From Sphingopyxis sp. LC363 (GTDB taxonomy: Bacteria > Pseudomonadota > Alphaproteobacteria > Sphingomonadales > Sphingomonadaceae), in NCBI RefSeq assembly GCF_000756385.1, contig NZ_JNFC01000019.1:1-61131 (forward strand): 61,131 bases of DNA. Direction: 5' to 3'. Positions 42,867-51,227 of the stretch are shown here, piece after piece. The notes beneath the pieces were generated by a model. That model had not been told where the DNA came from and did no database searches. It worked only from the letters and a program-made list of their open reading frames with translations. Every line of letters starts with the position of its first letter. Position 1 is the stretch's first letter. A program made the position numbers and the translations under genes.

Positions 42867-43735
42867 GGTCTGGATCGCCCCGGCGCTCCGGTCGCCGGCA
42901 AGCGATAGGCGATGCGATACAGGTCCATCGACGCCGCGCCATCGCGCCGTGCCGAGAAGGTCAGCCGGCCCGGCGCCGACCAGTCGACCATCGGACCATA
43001 GCTGTCGCCGACGGCATCGTTCACCGACAGCGGGAATTTCATGCCCGCGTCGTAGCGGCCATCGGTCGCCGCGGCGGCGAACAGGTCGACCCGGTTGTCC
43101 TGCATGCTCGGCGCGCGCGCGAAAATCACGGTCTTTCCGTCCGAAAGAAAGGTCGCGTCGAACTCGTCGGCGGCGGTGTTGATCGCGCCGGCCAACGGAG
43201 CCGCCGCCGCAAAGCCGCCTCGCGCCGTGCGCGCACTGTAAAGGTCATGCCGCCCCGCGCCGCCCGGACGGTCGCTCGAAAACAGCAGGCGCCGGCCGCC
43301 CGGCGACAGCATCGGCGCGAATTCACTTCCCGCGCTGTTGACCGCGGGCCCCAGATTCGCGGGGGTACCAAAGCCCGACCGGATCACCGCGACGCGGTAG
43401 AGGTCGTCCTTGCCGATTCCGCCGGGCCGGTCGGAGCAGAAATAGACGAAGCGGCCGTCGCGTGTGAAAGCGGGGTCGAAATCACGGCCGGGCGAATTGA
43501 ACGAAACCGGTGTCGCCGGGGACCAGCCCGATGCCGATCGCCGCGACATCCAGATATCATATCCGCCCGCGCCGCCGGGCCGGTCGCGGCTGAACCACAG
43601 CGCCGTCCGGCCGTCGGGGCTGATCGTCAGCCGGACTTCCGAATGTCCGGTCGACGCGATGCCCGGGGCAAACATCTCCGCCGCGCCGACGATCTCGACC
43701 GGCGGCGTGGCGGCGAGCAGGGCTATCGCAAGCAT
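42863..43735 (-). CDS. Exported PD40/TolB-like beta-propeller protein
   Basis: A 290-residue protein with a short leader (MLAIALLAATPPVEIVGAA). WD40-like PD40 repeats follow: LTISPDGRTALWFSRDRPGGAGGYDIWMS, FTRDGRFVYFCSDRPGGIGKDDLY, LSPGGRRLLFSSDRPGGAGRHDLY. Repetition of SDRPGG..DLY gives about four to five blades. It resembles TolB/OmpA-associated PD40 proteins. It follows the internally duplicated protein gene by one base, so the two form one operon. Function is unknown. Confidence 0.82.
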   Translation of the reverse strand: MLAIALLAATPPVEIVGAAEMFAPGIASTGHSEVRLTISPDGRTALWFSRDRPGGAGGYDIWMSRRSASGWSPATPVSFNSPGRDFDPAFTRDGRFVYFCSDRPGGIGKDDLYRVAVIRSGFGTPANLGPAVNSAGSEFAPMLSPGGRRLLFSSDRPGGAGRHDLYSARTARGGFAAAAPLAGAINTAADEFDATFLSDGKTVIFARAPSMQDNRVDLFAAAATDGRYDAGMKFPLSVNDAVGDSYGPMVDWSAPGRLTFSARRDGAASMDLYRIAYRLPATGAPGRSRP

Positions 43736-43736
43736 C

Positions 43737-44828
43737 CTATACGACCCTCGCGAAATCGCTGATCCAGTTGGTCTCCCAGCTTGCGCCGCCATCGGCGGAA
43801 AAGGCCTGCTCCCAGCGCGCCGACGTCGCGGTAATCCGCGACCACAGCACGCGCGTCTTGATCGGACGCCCTTCGAAACTGTCGTCGCCGATGAAGGTGC
43901 CGGTCCCGTCCTTGAAGCCGCCGCGGACGGGCGGCGCGATCGCCGCCGGGCTGCGTCCGTCGAGCCACCAGCTCAGCCATTCGCCCGTCGCGGGGTCGAG
44001 CGTGCGCACACCGACACCGCGGAACGGCGCGCCCGGAAAGTTCATGACATTGTCGCCGACATTGCCGCGCCCGCCCAGCACTGGCCAGTTGACGAACGTC
44101 CCGTCGAAATCGATCCACTCGCTGTTTCCGGCCAGCCGCTTTTTCAGGCGCCGATGCGCGACCTTCCAGCGGCCCGCGAGAAAGTCGAAGTCGCGCGCGT
44201 TCGGCGCGCCGGGGCTGTCGGCCAATTTGGGCAGCGGGGTCGGCGTCGCGGCGGTGCGGGTGAAATAATTACGCCAGTTGATCTCCCAGGTCGCGCCGCC
44301 GTCGGTCGAAAATCCCTGGTCCCAATGCGGTCGCGCGCCATGCACCTCGTGCCAGCGAAAGCGGACGGCAATATCCTTGCCGTTGAACGTGTCGCGCCCC
44401 GTAAAGACGCCTTCGTCGCCGTCGAAACACCCGACGACCGGCGGCTCGATATGCGTCGGGTTGCGGCCGTCGACCCACCAGATCGCCCATTGCCGCGTCG
44501 CAGGATCAAAAGCGCGGATACCGAAACCGCGATATTCGCCGCCGGGCAGGTCGAGGATATTGTCGTCGATCGTGCCGAGCCCGCCCAGCGTCAGCCAGCA
44601 CGCGCTCTTCCCGCCGAACTCGGCCCAGTCGTCGCTGCCCGCCAGCCGTTCCTTCAGCCGCCGGTGCCATACGTCCCAATTGCCGACCAGCCACCGCCAG
44701 TCGTCCCGGTGGGCGTCGGGTCGGGGCGCCTCGGCCCATGCGGGCATGTCGAACGCCGCCGCGCCGCCGGCAAGGATTATCGCTTCGACCAGCTGACGCC
44801 GGTTGAGGGCAGGGGAAAGAAAGGTCAT
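43737..44828 (-). CDS. Exported protein with two homologous DUF1579-like halves
   Basis: A 363-residue protein with a leader (residues about 10-32, twin-arginine NRRQL near the start, so Tat or Sec export). Two clearly homologous halves begin at about residues 43 and 215. DWRWLVGNWDVWHRRLKERLAG aligns with DFDFLAGRWKVAHRRLKKRLAG, and FSTDGGATWEINWRNYF with FSADGGASWETNWISDF. It is therefore an internal duplication of a ~145-residue beta domain. It shares an operon with the beta-propeller gene and is divergent from a LysR regulator. Function is unknown. Confidence 0.82.
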   Translation of the reverse strand: MTFLSPALNRRQLVEAIILAGGAAAFDMPAWAEAPRPDAHRDDWRWLVGNWDVWHRRLKERLAGSDDWAEFGGKSACWLTLGGLGTIDDNILDLPGGEYRGFGIRAFDPATRQWAIWWVDGRNPTHIEPPVVGCFDGDEGVFTGRDTFNGKDIAVRFRWHEVHGARPHWDQGFSTDGGATWEINWRNYFTRTAATPTPLPKLADSPGAPNARDFDFLAGRWKVAHRRLKKRLAGNSEWIDFDGTFVNWPVLGGRGNVGDNVMNFPGAPFRGVGVRTLDPATGEWLSWWLDGRSPAAIAPPVRGGFKDGTGTFIGDDSFEGRPIKTRVLWSRITATSARWEQAFSADGGASWETNWISDFARVV

Positions 44829-44925
44829 GGGGCCTCCGGCAGGATGGAACGGGACGGCGTCCGGTCTGCCCGACAGGTCGCGCTTGGACGACGCGAAGTT
44901 TTGGCGTAGAGGCTAAAGTAGGCTT

Positions 44926-45864
44926 ATGGTCCGTACCGGCAAACTTCCGCCCCTGCCTTCGATCCGCGCCTTCGAAGCGGCGGCACGGCTCGAAAGCTTC
45001 GCCCGCGCCGCGCAGGAACTTGGCACGACGGCCGCCTCGGTCAGCTATCATGTTCGCCAGCTCGAACGGCAGACCGGAATCCACCTGTTCGTGCGCCATC
45101 CGCACAAGGTCGCGCTCACAGCGACCGGCGCCGCGATCGCGCGTGAGGCGACCGCCGCTTTCGCGGCGCTTCAGGCGAGCTTCGTCAAGGCGCGCGAACA
45201 GGATGAGGCGCGGCTTTCGCTCACCGCCTTGCCGACCTTCGGGACGAGTTGGCTCACCCCGCGGCTCGGGCTGTTTCGCACCGCGCACCCCGACATCGCG
45301 ATCGAACTCGAACTGTCGGCCGAGCCGCAGCCGCTCGGCAACGGGCGGTTCGACGCGGCGATCCGCCACGGTCTCGGCGACTGGCCGGGCCTCCGCAGCG
45401 TCCGGCTCTTCCCCGTCCTGTTCACGCCGCTGTGCGCGCCGGCGCTGCGCGATGCCGCCCGCAAGCTCACCGATCCCGTCCGCCCGCTCGATGTGCCGCT
45501 GCTCGGCCGGCCCGACTGGTGGGCGCTCTGGTACCGCGCGCTCGGCGTCGTCCCCGGCCCGCGGCCCGATCGTTTCGGGACCAGTCTCGCCGCCGAGCAT
45601 ATGGATATCGCCGCCGCCGTCGCGGGGCACGGCATCGCGATCGGATCGCCGATCCTTTTCTGCGACGAGATCGCCGCCGGCCGCCTCGTCCCGGCGCACG
45701 ACCTCGTCGCGGGCGACGGCCGCGCCTTCTGGTTCGTCTATCCCGTCGCGCGGCTGCAGAGCGCGAAGATCGCGCGCTTCCGCGACTGGTTGGCCGATAC
45801 CGCCGCGGCCGAGATCGCGGCGGCGCGCCACCTGGTCGAGCGCGCGGTCATTCTCGACCCGTAA
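44926..45864 (+). CDS. LysR-family transcriptional regulator (GcvA/AmpR-like)
   Basis: A 312-residue LysR protein. The helix-turn-helix region is LPSIRAFEAAARLESFARAAQELGTTAASVSYHVRQLE, followed by a substrate-binding domain with GTSWLTPRLGLFRTAHPDIAIELEL and the AVAGHGIAIGSPILFCDEIAAGRLV segment. It is divergent from the duplicated-domain gene across 97 bp, so that operon is the likely target. Confidence 0.92.
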   Translation: MVRTGKLPPLPSIRAFEAAARLESFARAAQELGTTAASVSYHVRQLERQTGIHLFVRHPHKVALTATGAAIAREATAAFAALQASFVKAREQDEARLSLTALPTFGTSWLTPRLGLFRTAHPDIAIELELSAEPQPLGNGRFDAAIRHGLGDWPGLRSVRLFPVLFTPLCAPALRDAARKLTDPVRPLDVPLLGRPDWWALWYRALGVVPGPRPDRFGTSLAAEHMDIAAAVAGHGIAIGSPILFCDEIAAGRLVPAHDLVAGDGRAFWFVYPVARLQSAKIARFRDWLADTAAAEIAAARHLVERAVILDP

Positions 45865-46025
45865 GGCTCGTCAAATATCGCTGTCCTATAAAATCGCGCC
45901 GCGATACGAGATGGCGAGAAAAGCCTTCGCCGCTTCGCGGCCATTCGCGCGGGCATAGGGACAAACATGCGAATCTTGAGTGAAGTTGCGCAGTTTTCAG
46001 CGAGTTTCCGTTTCGGGCTTCTTTC

Positions 46026-46532
46026 ATGCTGAGTGTCGAAACCCATGAGGCATCGCCATGGCCCGACGCCCTCGATTGGGAGGTGCGCGCGGCAGAAGCC
46101 GCCGCGGCGGCGCTCGCGCTGACGCCCTTCGCGGCGCTTGCCGACGCCGCGCCGCTGGTCGAAATCGCCGTGCGGCTGACCGACGATGCCGAAGTGCACA
46201 CGCTCAACCGCGATTTCCGGGGTAAGGACAAGCCGACCAACGTGCTGTCCTTTCCGCAGGTGCAGGACGATCTGCTCGAAAGCCTCGCCAACAGCGACGA
46301 CGGCGAAATATTGCTCGGCGACATCGTGCTCGCGCGCGAAACTTGCCTGCGCGAGGCCGAGGAGAAGGGCATTTCGGTCGCCGATCATGCGACGCACCTG
46401 ATCGTGCACGGCACGCTCCACCTCGTCGGATACGACCATATGGACGATGCCCCGGCGGCGGCGATGGAGGCGCTCGAAGTGAAAGCCCTTGCATCGCTGG
46501 GCATCGCCAATCCATATGCGGATCAGGATTAA
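46026..46532 (+). CDS. ybeY: Endoribonuclease YbeY
   Basis: A 168-residue metal-dependent RNase with the UPF0054 signature HGTLHLVGYDHMDDA (three His) and NRDFRGKDKPTNVLSFP. It acts in 16S rRNA 3' processing and ribosome quality control. It is separated from phoH by an accessory block and followed directly by corC. Confidence 0.95.
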   Translation: MLSVETHEASPWPDALDWEVRAAEAAAAALALTPFAALADAAPLVEIAVRLTDDAEVHTLNRDFRGKDKPTNVLSFPQVQDDLLESLANSDDGEILLGDIVLARETCLREAEEKGISVADHATHLIVHGTLHLVGYDHMDDAPAAAMEALEVKALASLGIANPYADQD

Positions 46533-46550
46533 CTTAGGAAAAGCCGGAAA

Positions 46551-47495
46551 ATGCCCGACGACCAGGGATCTTCGAACCGATCGGAAGAGGACAGTAGCAG
46601 GTCCGGACTGCTGTCCGGACTGAAAAACCTGCTGTTCGGCGGCGACAAGGAACCGTCGCTGCGCGAACAGATCGAAGAGGTCATCGACGAGGCCGAGGAA
46701 GAGGGCGAGGACCGGCGCGGCAGCAATATCGTCGGCGACCTGTCGCCCATTGAACGCAAGATGCTGCGTAACCTCCTCCACTTCGGCGAACAGACCGTCG
46801 ACGATGTCGCGGTGCCGCGCGCCGACATCATCGCCATCTCCGAAAGCGCCCCCTTTGCCGAGGTCGTCGCGCTGTTTGCCGAAGCGGGACACAGCCGCCT
46901 GCCGGTCTATCGCGAAAATCTCGACGAGGTCGTCGGCATGATCCACGTCAAGGACGTGTTCGCGGTGCTCGCCGAGGGGCGCCCGCCGCCGCCCTTGCTC
47001 GACCTGCTCCGCCAGCCGCTCTACGTCCCGCAATCGATGGGCGTGCTCGACCTGCTCGCCGAAATGCGCGCCAAGCGCACCCACCTCGCCATCGTCATCG
47101 ACGAATATTCGGGCACCGAAGGCCTGCTGACGATCGAGGATCTGGTCGAGGAAATCGTGGGCGAGATCGAGGACGAGCATGACGACGAGCCCGAGCCGCT
47201 TATCGTCGCGGGCGAAGATGGCTGCTGGGACGCCGATGCGCGCGCCGAACTCGACGATGTGGGTGAGGTTGTCGACCCCCGGCTGGCGGACGTCGACGAG
47301 GATGTCGACACATTGGGCGGGCTCGCCGCGGTCCTCGCGGGACATGTTCCCGAGGTCGGCGAGATACTCCTCCATCCGAGCGGCTGGCGGCTCGAGGTGA
47401 TCGAGGCCGACGAGCGCCGAGTCCACCGGCTGCGCCTCCACCCGCCCGTCGAAATCGATCTAGAAGCACCGTCGGAGCGTAGCGAAGAATTCTGA
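46551..47495 (+). CDS. corC: CorC/HlyC-type CBS-domain protein
   Basis: A 314-residue soluble protein. The acidic N-terminus is followed by paired CBS domains (VAVPRADIIAISESAPFAEVVALFAEAGHSRLPVYRENLDEVVGMIHVKDVF and THLAIVIDEYSGTEGLLTIEDLVEEIVGEI) and a C-terminal CorC_HlyC domain (PEVGEILLHPSGWRLEVIEADERRVHRLRL). It is linked to Mg/Co efflux or envelope phospholipid processes, and there are no membrane helices. The phoH-ybeY-corC order is conserved in proteobacteria. Confidence 0.92.
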   Translation: MPDDQGSSNRSEEDSSRSGLLSGLKNLLFGGDKEPSLREQIEEVIDEAEEEGEDRRGSNIVGDLSPIERKMLRNLLHFGEQTVDDVAVPRADIIAISESAPFAEVVALFAEAGHSRLPVYRENLDEVVGMIHVKDVFAVLAEGRPPPPLLDLLRQPLYVPQSMGVLDLLAEMRAKRTHLAIVIDEYSGTEGLLTIEDLVEEIVGEIEDEHDDEPEPLIVAGEDGCWDADARAELDDVGEVVDPRLADVDEDVDTLGGLAAVLAGHVPEVGEILLHPSGWRLEVIEADERRVHRLRLHPPVEIDLEAPSERSEEF

Positions 47496-47536
47496 CGCAA
47501 TTGCCTTTGGACAGCGGAGGGATTAGGCGAAGCCCG

Positions 47537-48694
47537 ATGGAAGTTTCCGATCTTCGCATCGCCCTGTTCAGCGGCAATTACAATATGACCACCGACGGTG
47601 CGAACAAGGCGCTCAATCGCCTGGTCGGCTTTCTGCTGGCGCATGGTGCGGCGGTGCGCGTCTATTCGCCGACCGTTGCCGACCCCGATTTCGCGCCGAC
47701 CGGCGACCTCGTCAGTGTGCCGTCGATGGCGATTCCAGGGCGCAGCGAATATCGCATTCCGCTGAGCTTTTCGCCGCGCGTTCGCCAAGACATCACCGCA
47801 TTCGCGCCCAATATCGTCCATATTTCCAGCCCCGACCGCGTGTCGCGGCAGGCGGCGGCGTGGGCGCGGCGACGGCGGCTACCGGTCGCCTGCTCGGTGC
47901 ACACGCGCTTCGAGACCTATTTCCGCTATTACAACCTGTCGTTCCTCGAACCCGTCGTCGTCGCCTGGCTGCGCAAGCTCTACCGCAAGTGCGACGCGCT
48001 GATCGCACCCTCCGAAAGCTTTGCGCAGGTGCTGCGCGACCAGCGGATGAATTACGACATCGGCATCTGGACGCGCGGGGTCGAGCAGGGGGTCTTCAAT
48101 CCCGGCCGGCGGGACATGGCGTGGCGCCGGTCGCTCGGTATTGGCGACGATGTGCCCGCGATCGCCTTTCTCGGCCGGCTCGTGATGGAAAAGGGGCTCG
48201 ACGTCTTCGCCGACGCCATCGACGTGCTCCAGCGGCGCGGCGTGCCCCACAAGGTCGTCGTGATCGGCGAAGGGCCGGCGCGCGAATGGTTTGAATCGCG
48301 GCTGCCCGACGCCAGTTTCGTCGGCTTTCAGGGCGGCGCGGATCTCGCCCACGCGTTGGCATCGTGCGACATCTTCTTCAATCCGTCGGTCACCGAAACC
48401 TTCGGCAATGTGACCCTTGAAGCCATGGCGTGTGGGCTGCCGGTCGTGGCCGCCCGCGCCACCGGCAGCGCAAGCATCGTCAAGCATGGACAGACGGGCT
48501 ATCTCGTCGCCCCCGGGTCGATCACCGGCTTTGCCGACCATCTCCAACATTATTGCCGCGACACCGCGCTCCGCGCCGAACATGGCGCGGCGGCGGTACT
48601 CGAAAGCGGTGCCTATCAATGGGATGCGATCAATCAGGCGGTCGCCGATACCTATATCCGCCTGATCCGTCAGAAACAGCGGCGCGGGGGCTGA
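47537..48694 (+). CDS. Glycosyltransferase family 4, mannosyltransferase-like
   Basis: A 385-residue GT-B enzyme. RIALFSGNYNMTTDGANKALNRLVGFLLAHGAAVRVYSP, PVACSVHTRFETYFRYYNL and FFNPSVTETFGNVTLEAMACGLPVVA resemble SQD2/MgtA-type transferases acting on glycolipids. ATG 47537 is chosen over an upstream TTG at 47501. It sits 41 bp after corC and 7 bp before rarA. A diacylglycerol or sphingolipid acceptor is plausible in this organism (inference). Confidence 0.9.
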   Translation: MEVSDLRIALFSGNYNMTTDGANKALNRLVGFLLAHGAAVRVYSPTVADPDFAPTGDLVSVPSMAIPGRSEYRIPLSFSPRVRQDITAFAPNIVHISSPDRVSRQAAAWARRRRLPVACSVHTRFETYFRYYNLSFLEPVVVAWLRKLYRKCDALIAPSESFAQVLRDQRMNYDIGIWTRGVEQGVFNPGRRDMAWRRSLGIGDDVPAIAFLGRLVMEKGLDVFADAIDVLQRRGVPHKVVVIGEGPAREWFESRLPDASFVGFQGGADLAHALASCDIFFNPSVTETFGNVTLEAMACGLPVVAARATGSASIVKHGQTGYLVAPGSITGFADHLQHYCRDTALRAEHGAAAVLESGAYQWDAINQAVADTYIRLIRQKQRRGG

Positions 48695-48701
48695 GCGTCC
48701 G

Positions 48702-50021
48702 ATGGCCGGGGATCTGTTCGGCGAGCGCGCACCCGACCAGCGCGATAGCGGCGCGACCGGTCCCGCGCCGCTCGCCGAGCGGCTGCGCCCGCGCACGCTC
48801 GCCGATGTCGTCGGGCAGGAGCATCTGACCGGTCCCGAGGGTGCGATCGGCCGCATGGTCGCCGCCGGGCAATTGTCGTCGATCATCCTCTGGGGCCCGC
48901 CGGGGACGGGCAAGACGACAATCGCGCGGCTGCTCGCCGAGGCGGTCGGCATGCGCTTCGCGCCCTTGTCGGCGGTCTTCTCGGGCGTCGCCGACCTCAG
49001 GCAAGCCTTCGCCGATGCCGAAAAGATGGCGGCCGCCGGCAAGCGCACCCTGCTCTTCGTCGACGAGATTCACCGGTTCAATCGCGCCCAGCAGGACGGC
49101 TTTCTGCCCTATGTCGAGCGCGGCACCGTGGTGCTCGTCGGCGCGACGACCGAGAATCCCAGCTTTGCATTGAACGCCGCGCTGCTCAGCCGCGCGCAGG
49201 TGCTCGTGCTGAACCGGCTCGGCGAGGGCGCGCTCGGCACATTGATCGAGCGCGCCGAGGCCGAAATCGGCCAGCGCTTGCCGGTGACCGACGCGGCGCG
49301 CGCCGCGCTGATCGCGAGCGCCGACGGCGACGGGCGCTTCCTGCTCAACCAGGTTGAAACTCTGTTTTCGGTGACGATCGAAGAACCGCTCGATCCGGCC
49401 GAGCTCGCGCAGTTCCTTCACCGCCGGATGCCGGTCTACGACAAGGACCGCGACGGCCACTACAATCTGATCTCGGCGCTCCATAAGGCACTGCGCGGAT
49501 CGGACCCGCAGGCGGCGCTCTACTGGCTCGCGCGAATGCTCGTCGCGGGCGAGGAGCCGCTCTACGTCCTCCGGCGACTCACCCGCTTCGCGAGCGAGGA
49601 TATCGGCCTCGCCGATCCGCAGGCTTTGGTGCAATGCCTCGCCGCGAAGGACGCCTATCAGTTCCTCGGTTCGCCCGAGGGCGAGCTCGCGATCGTGCAG
49701 GCCTGCCTCTATCTCGCCACCGCGCCGAAATCGAACGCGGCCTATGCGGCGCAGAAGGCCGCGTGGGCGGCGGCGCGCGAAACCGGCAGCCTCGCGCCCC
49801 CCGCGAACATTCTCAACGCCCCGACCAAGTTGATGAAAGATCTGGGTTATGGCGCGGGCTATAGTTACGACCATGACGCGCCCGACGGCTTTTCGGGCGA
49901 CAATTACTGGCCCGACGAAATGGCGCCCGCGGACTTCTATCGCCCCGTCGATCGCGGCTTCGAAAAGCGCATCGCCGAGCGCCTCGCCTGGTGGGACGAG
50001 CGGCGCCGCGCGAAGGACTGA
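48702..50021 (+). CDS. rarA: Replication-associated recombination protein RarA (MgsA)
   Basis: A 439-residue AAA+ ATPase. The clamp-loader-like core has Walker A GPPGTGKTTIARLLAEAVG and Walker B LFVDEIHRFNRAQQD, and the C-terminal MgsA domain SDPQAALYWLARMLVAGEEPLYVLRRLTRFASEDIGLADP. It acts at stalled replication forks. Confidence 0.96.
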   Translation: MAGDLFGERAPDQRDSGATGPAPLAERLRPRTLADVVGQEHLTGPEGAIGRMVAAGQLSSIILWGPPGTGKTTIARLLAEAVGMRFAPLSAVFSGVADLRQAFADAEKMAAAGKRTLLFVDEIHRFNRAQQDGFLPYVERGTVVLVGATTENPSFALNAALLSRAQVLVLNRLGEGALGTLIERAEAEIGQRLPVTDAARAALIASADGDGRFLLNQVETLFSVTIEEPLDPAELAQFLHRRMPVYDKDRDGHYNLISALHKALRGSDPQAALYWLARMLVAGEEPLYVLRRLTRFASEDIGLADPQALVQCLAAKDAYQFLGSPEGELAIVQACLYLATAPKSNAAYAAQKAAWAAARETGSLAPPANILNAPTKLMKDLGYGAGYSYDHDAPDGFSGDNYWPDEMAPADFYRPVDRGFEKRIAERLAWWDERRRAKD

Positions 50022-50108
50022 GGCTGGGGGCTTTCCGAGCCTTGCTCCGTATGACGCGAGGGTTTAATTTTCGCCGCGTCGGGTCGCGCCGGAACTGGGG
50101 TAGTCATC

Positions 50109-50855
50109 ATGGCATTGGCGCTTGTCCTTGCCGCTGCAGCGACACCGATCCTGTCCTGTCCAGGCGGCACCGTCGAAACCATCTGCACCGCGGCGGAGGT
50201 GACCGCGAAGATCGCGGTGACGCGCGCGCGCCTCGCCAGTATCGCGCAGCGGTGCCTCTATGACTTCGGCGGCAAATGCAGCGTCGAGGCGAGCGGGCGG
50301 ATCAACACCGCGGACCGCAGCGCGACCTTGTTATGGCAAAAAATGTTGCTCGCCCCGCGCGACGGCGCCCAAACGCGGATGCTCGTGCTCGTTGCACAGG
50401 ACAAGGCGGGCAAGCCGACGCTCGCGGGTTTCGCTGAAAGCTCGGGATCGATCGGGGCGCCCGATCTGGTCGTCGATAACGACCAACGCCGGCTCGTTCA
50501 TGTCGGCGGCGCGCTGGCGGGGAGCGGGGGCGGCAATGCCGATGCGCTCTTCATGAGCGATGCCGCCGCGCCCAAATGGCGGCGCGTCGATCTGTCCGAC
50601 TGGTCCGAACAGGGTGGCAAGCTGCTGCCGACCGGCTATTGGCTGCGCGGCCCGGCCGCGTTCGCATTCGCCGAGATGGCCGCGTCGGCCCCGGTCGCGC
50701 GCGACGGCGACGGCAATTGCTGCCCGCGCGGCGGCAACGCCATGTTCGACCTCGACATTCAGGACGACCGGCTGGTGTTGACGCGCCTGCGCTTCCAGCC
50801 CATGCAGCCTCTGGGGCGCGACATAGAGGTCACCGCCGGGACATTGGAAGACTGA
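50109..50855 (+). CDS. Hypothetical exported Cys-rich protein
   Basis: A 248-residue protein with a hydrophobic N-terminus (MALALVLAAAATPILSC) and several cysteines (SCPGG, ETIC, QRCLYDFGGKC, NCCPRGG), so disulfides in the periplasm are likely. The central part is predicted beta-rich (LVVDNDQRRLVHVGGALAG). No family is recognised. It precedes the MmcQ gene by 14 bp. Confidence 0.7.
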   Translation: MALALVLAAAATPILSCPGGTVETICTAAEVTAKIAVTRARLASIAQRCLYDFGGKCSVEASGRINTADRSATLLWQKMLLAPRDGAQTRMLVLVAQDKAGKPTLAGFAESSGSIGAPDLVVDNDQRRLVHVGGALAGSGGGNADALFMSDAAAPKWRRVDLSDWSEQGGKLLPTGYWLRGPAAFAFAEMAASAPVARDGDGNCCPRGGNAMFDLDIQDDRLVLTRLRFQPMQPLGRDIEVTAGTLED

Positions 50856-50869
50856 GTCACGCTGGCGAG

Positions 50870-51223
50870 ATGGCTTTGAAATTCGGCAGCTGGGAGGATG
50901 TGGTCGCGTTCGCGTGCGCGCTTCCCGATGTCGAGATGCTTTCCTTTTATGGCACCCCCTGTCCCAAGCTTAACGGCAAGGCGCTCGCTTCGCCCGGGCG
51001 CGAGCCCGGCAGCTTTGCGGTCATGTGCAAGCCCGACGAAAAGGAAATCCTGCTTGAAACCGATCCCGACACCTTCTGGCAGACCCCGCATTATGAAGGG
51101 TGGCACGCGCTGCTCGTCCGTTTCGGATCGGACGACCCCGAACGCGTCGCCGATGTCCTGCGCCGTGCCTGGTGGGATCGCGCGAAAAAGGCGCAGCGGC
51201 AGGCCTTCGGCGATCGTCCCTGA
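50870..51223 (+). CDS. MmcQ/YjbR family DNA-binding-like protein
   Basis: A 117-residue single-domain protein. It starts FGSWEDVVAFACALPDVEML and has KEILLETDPDTFWQTPHYEGWHALLVRF and VADVLRRAWWDRAKKAQ at its C-terminus, the CyaY-like MmcQ/YjbR fold. Function is unknown. It lies between two exported-protein genes. Confidence 0.9.
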   Translation: MALKFGSWEDVVAFACALPDVEMLSFYGTPCPKLNGKALASPGREPGSFAVMCKPDEKEILLETDPDTFWQTPHYEGWHALLVRFGSDDPERVADVLRRAWWDRAKKAQRQAFGDRP

Positions 51224-51227
51224 CCTG

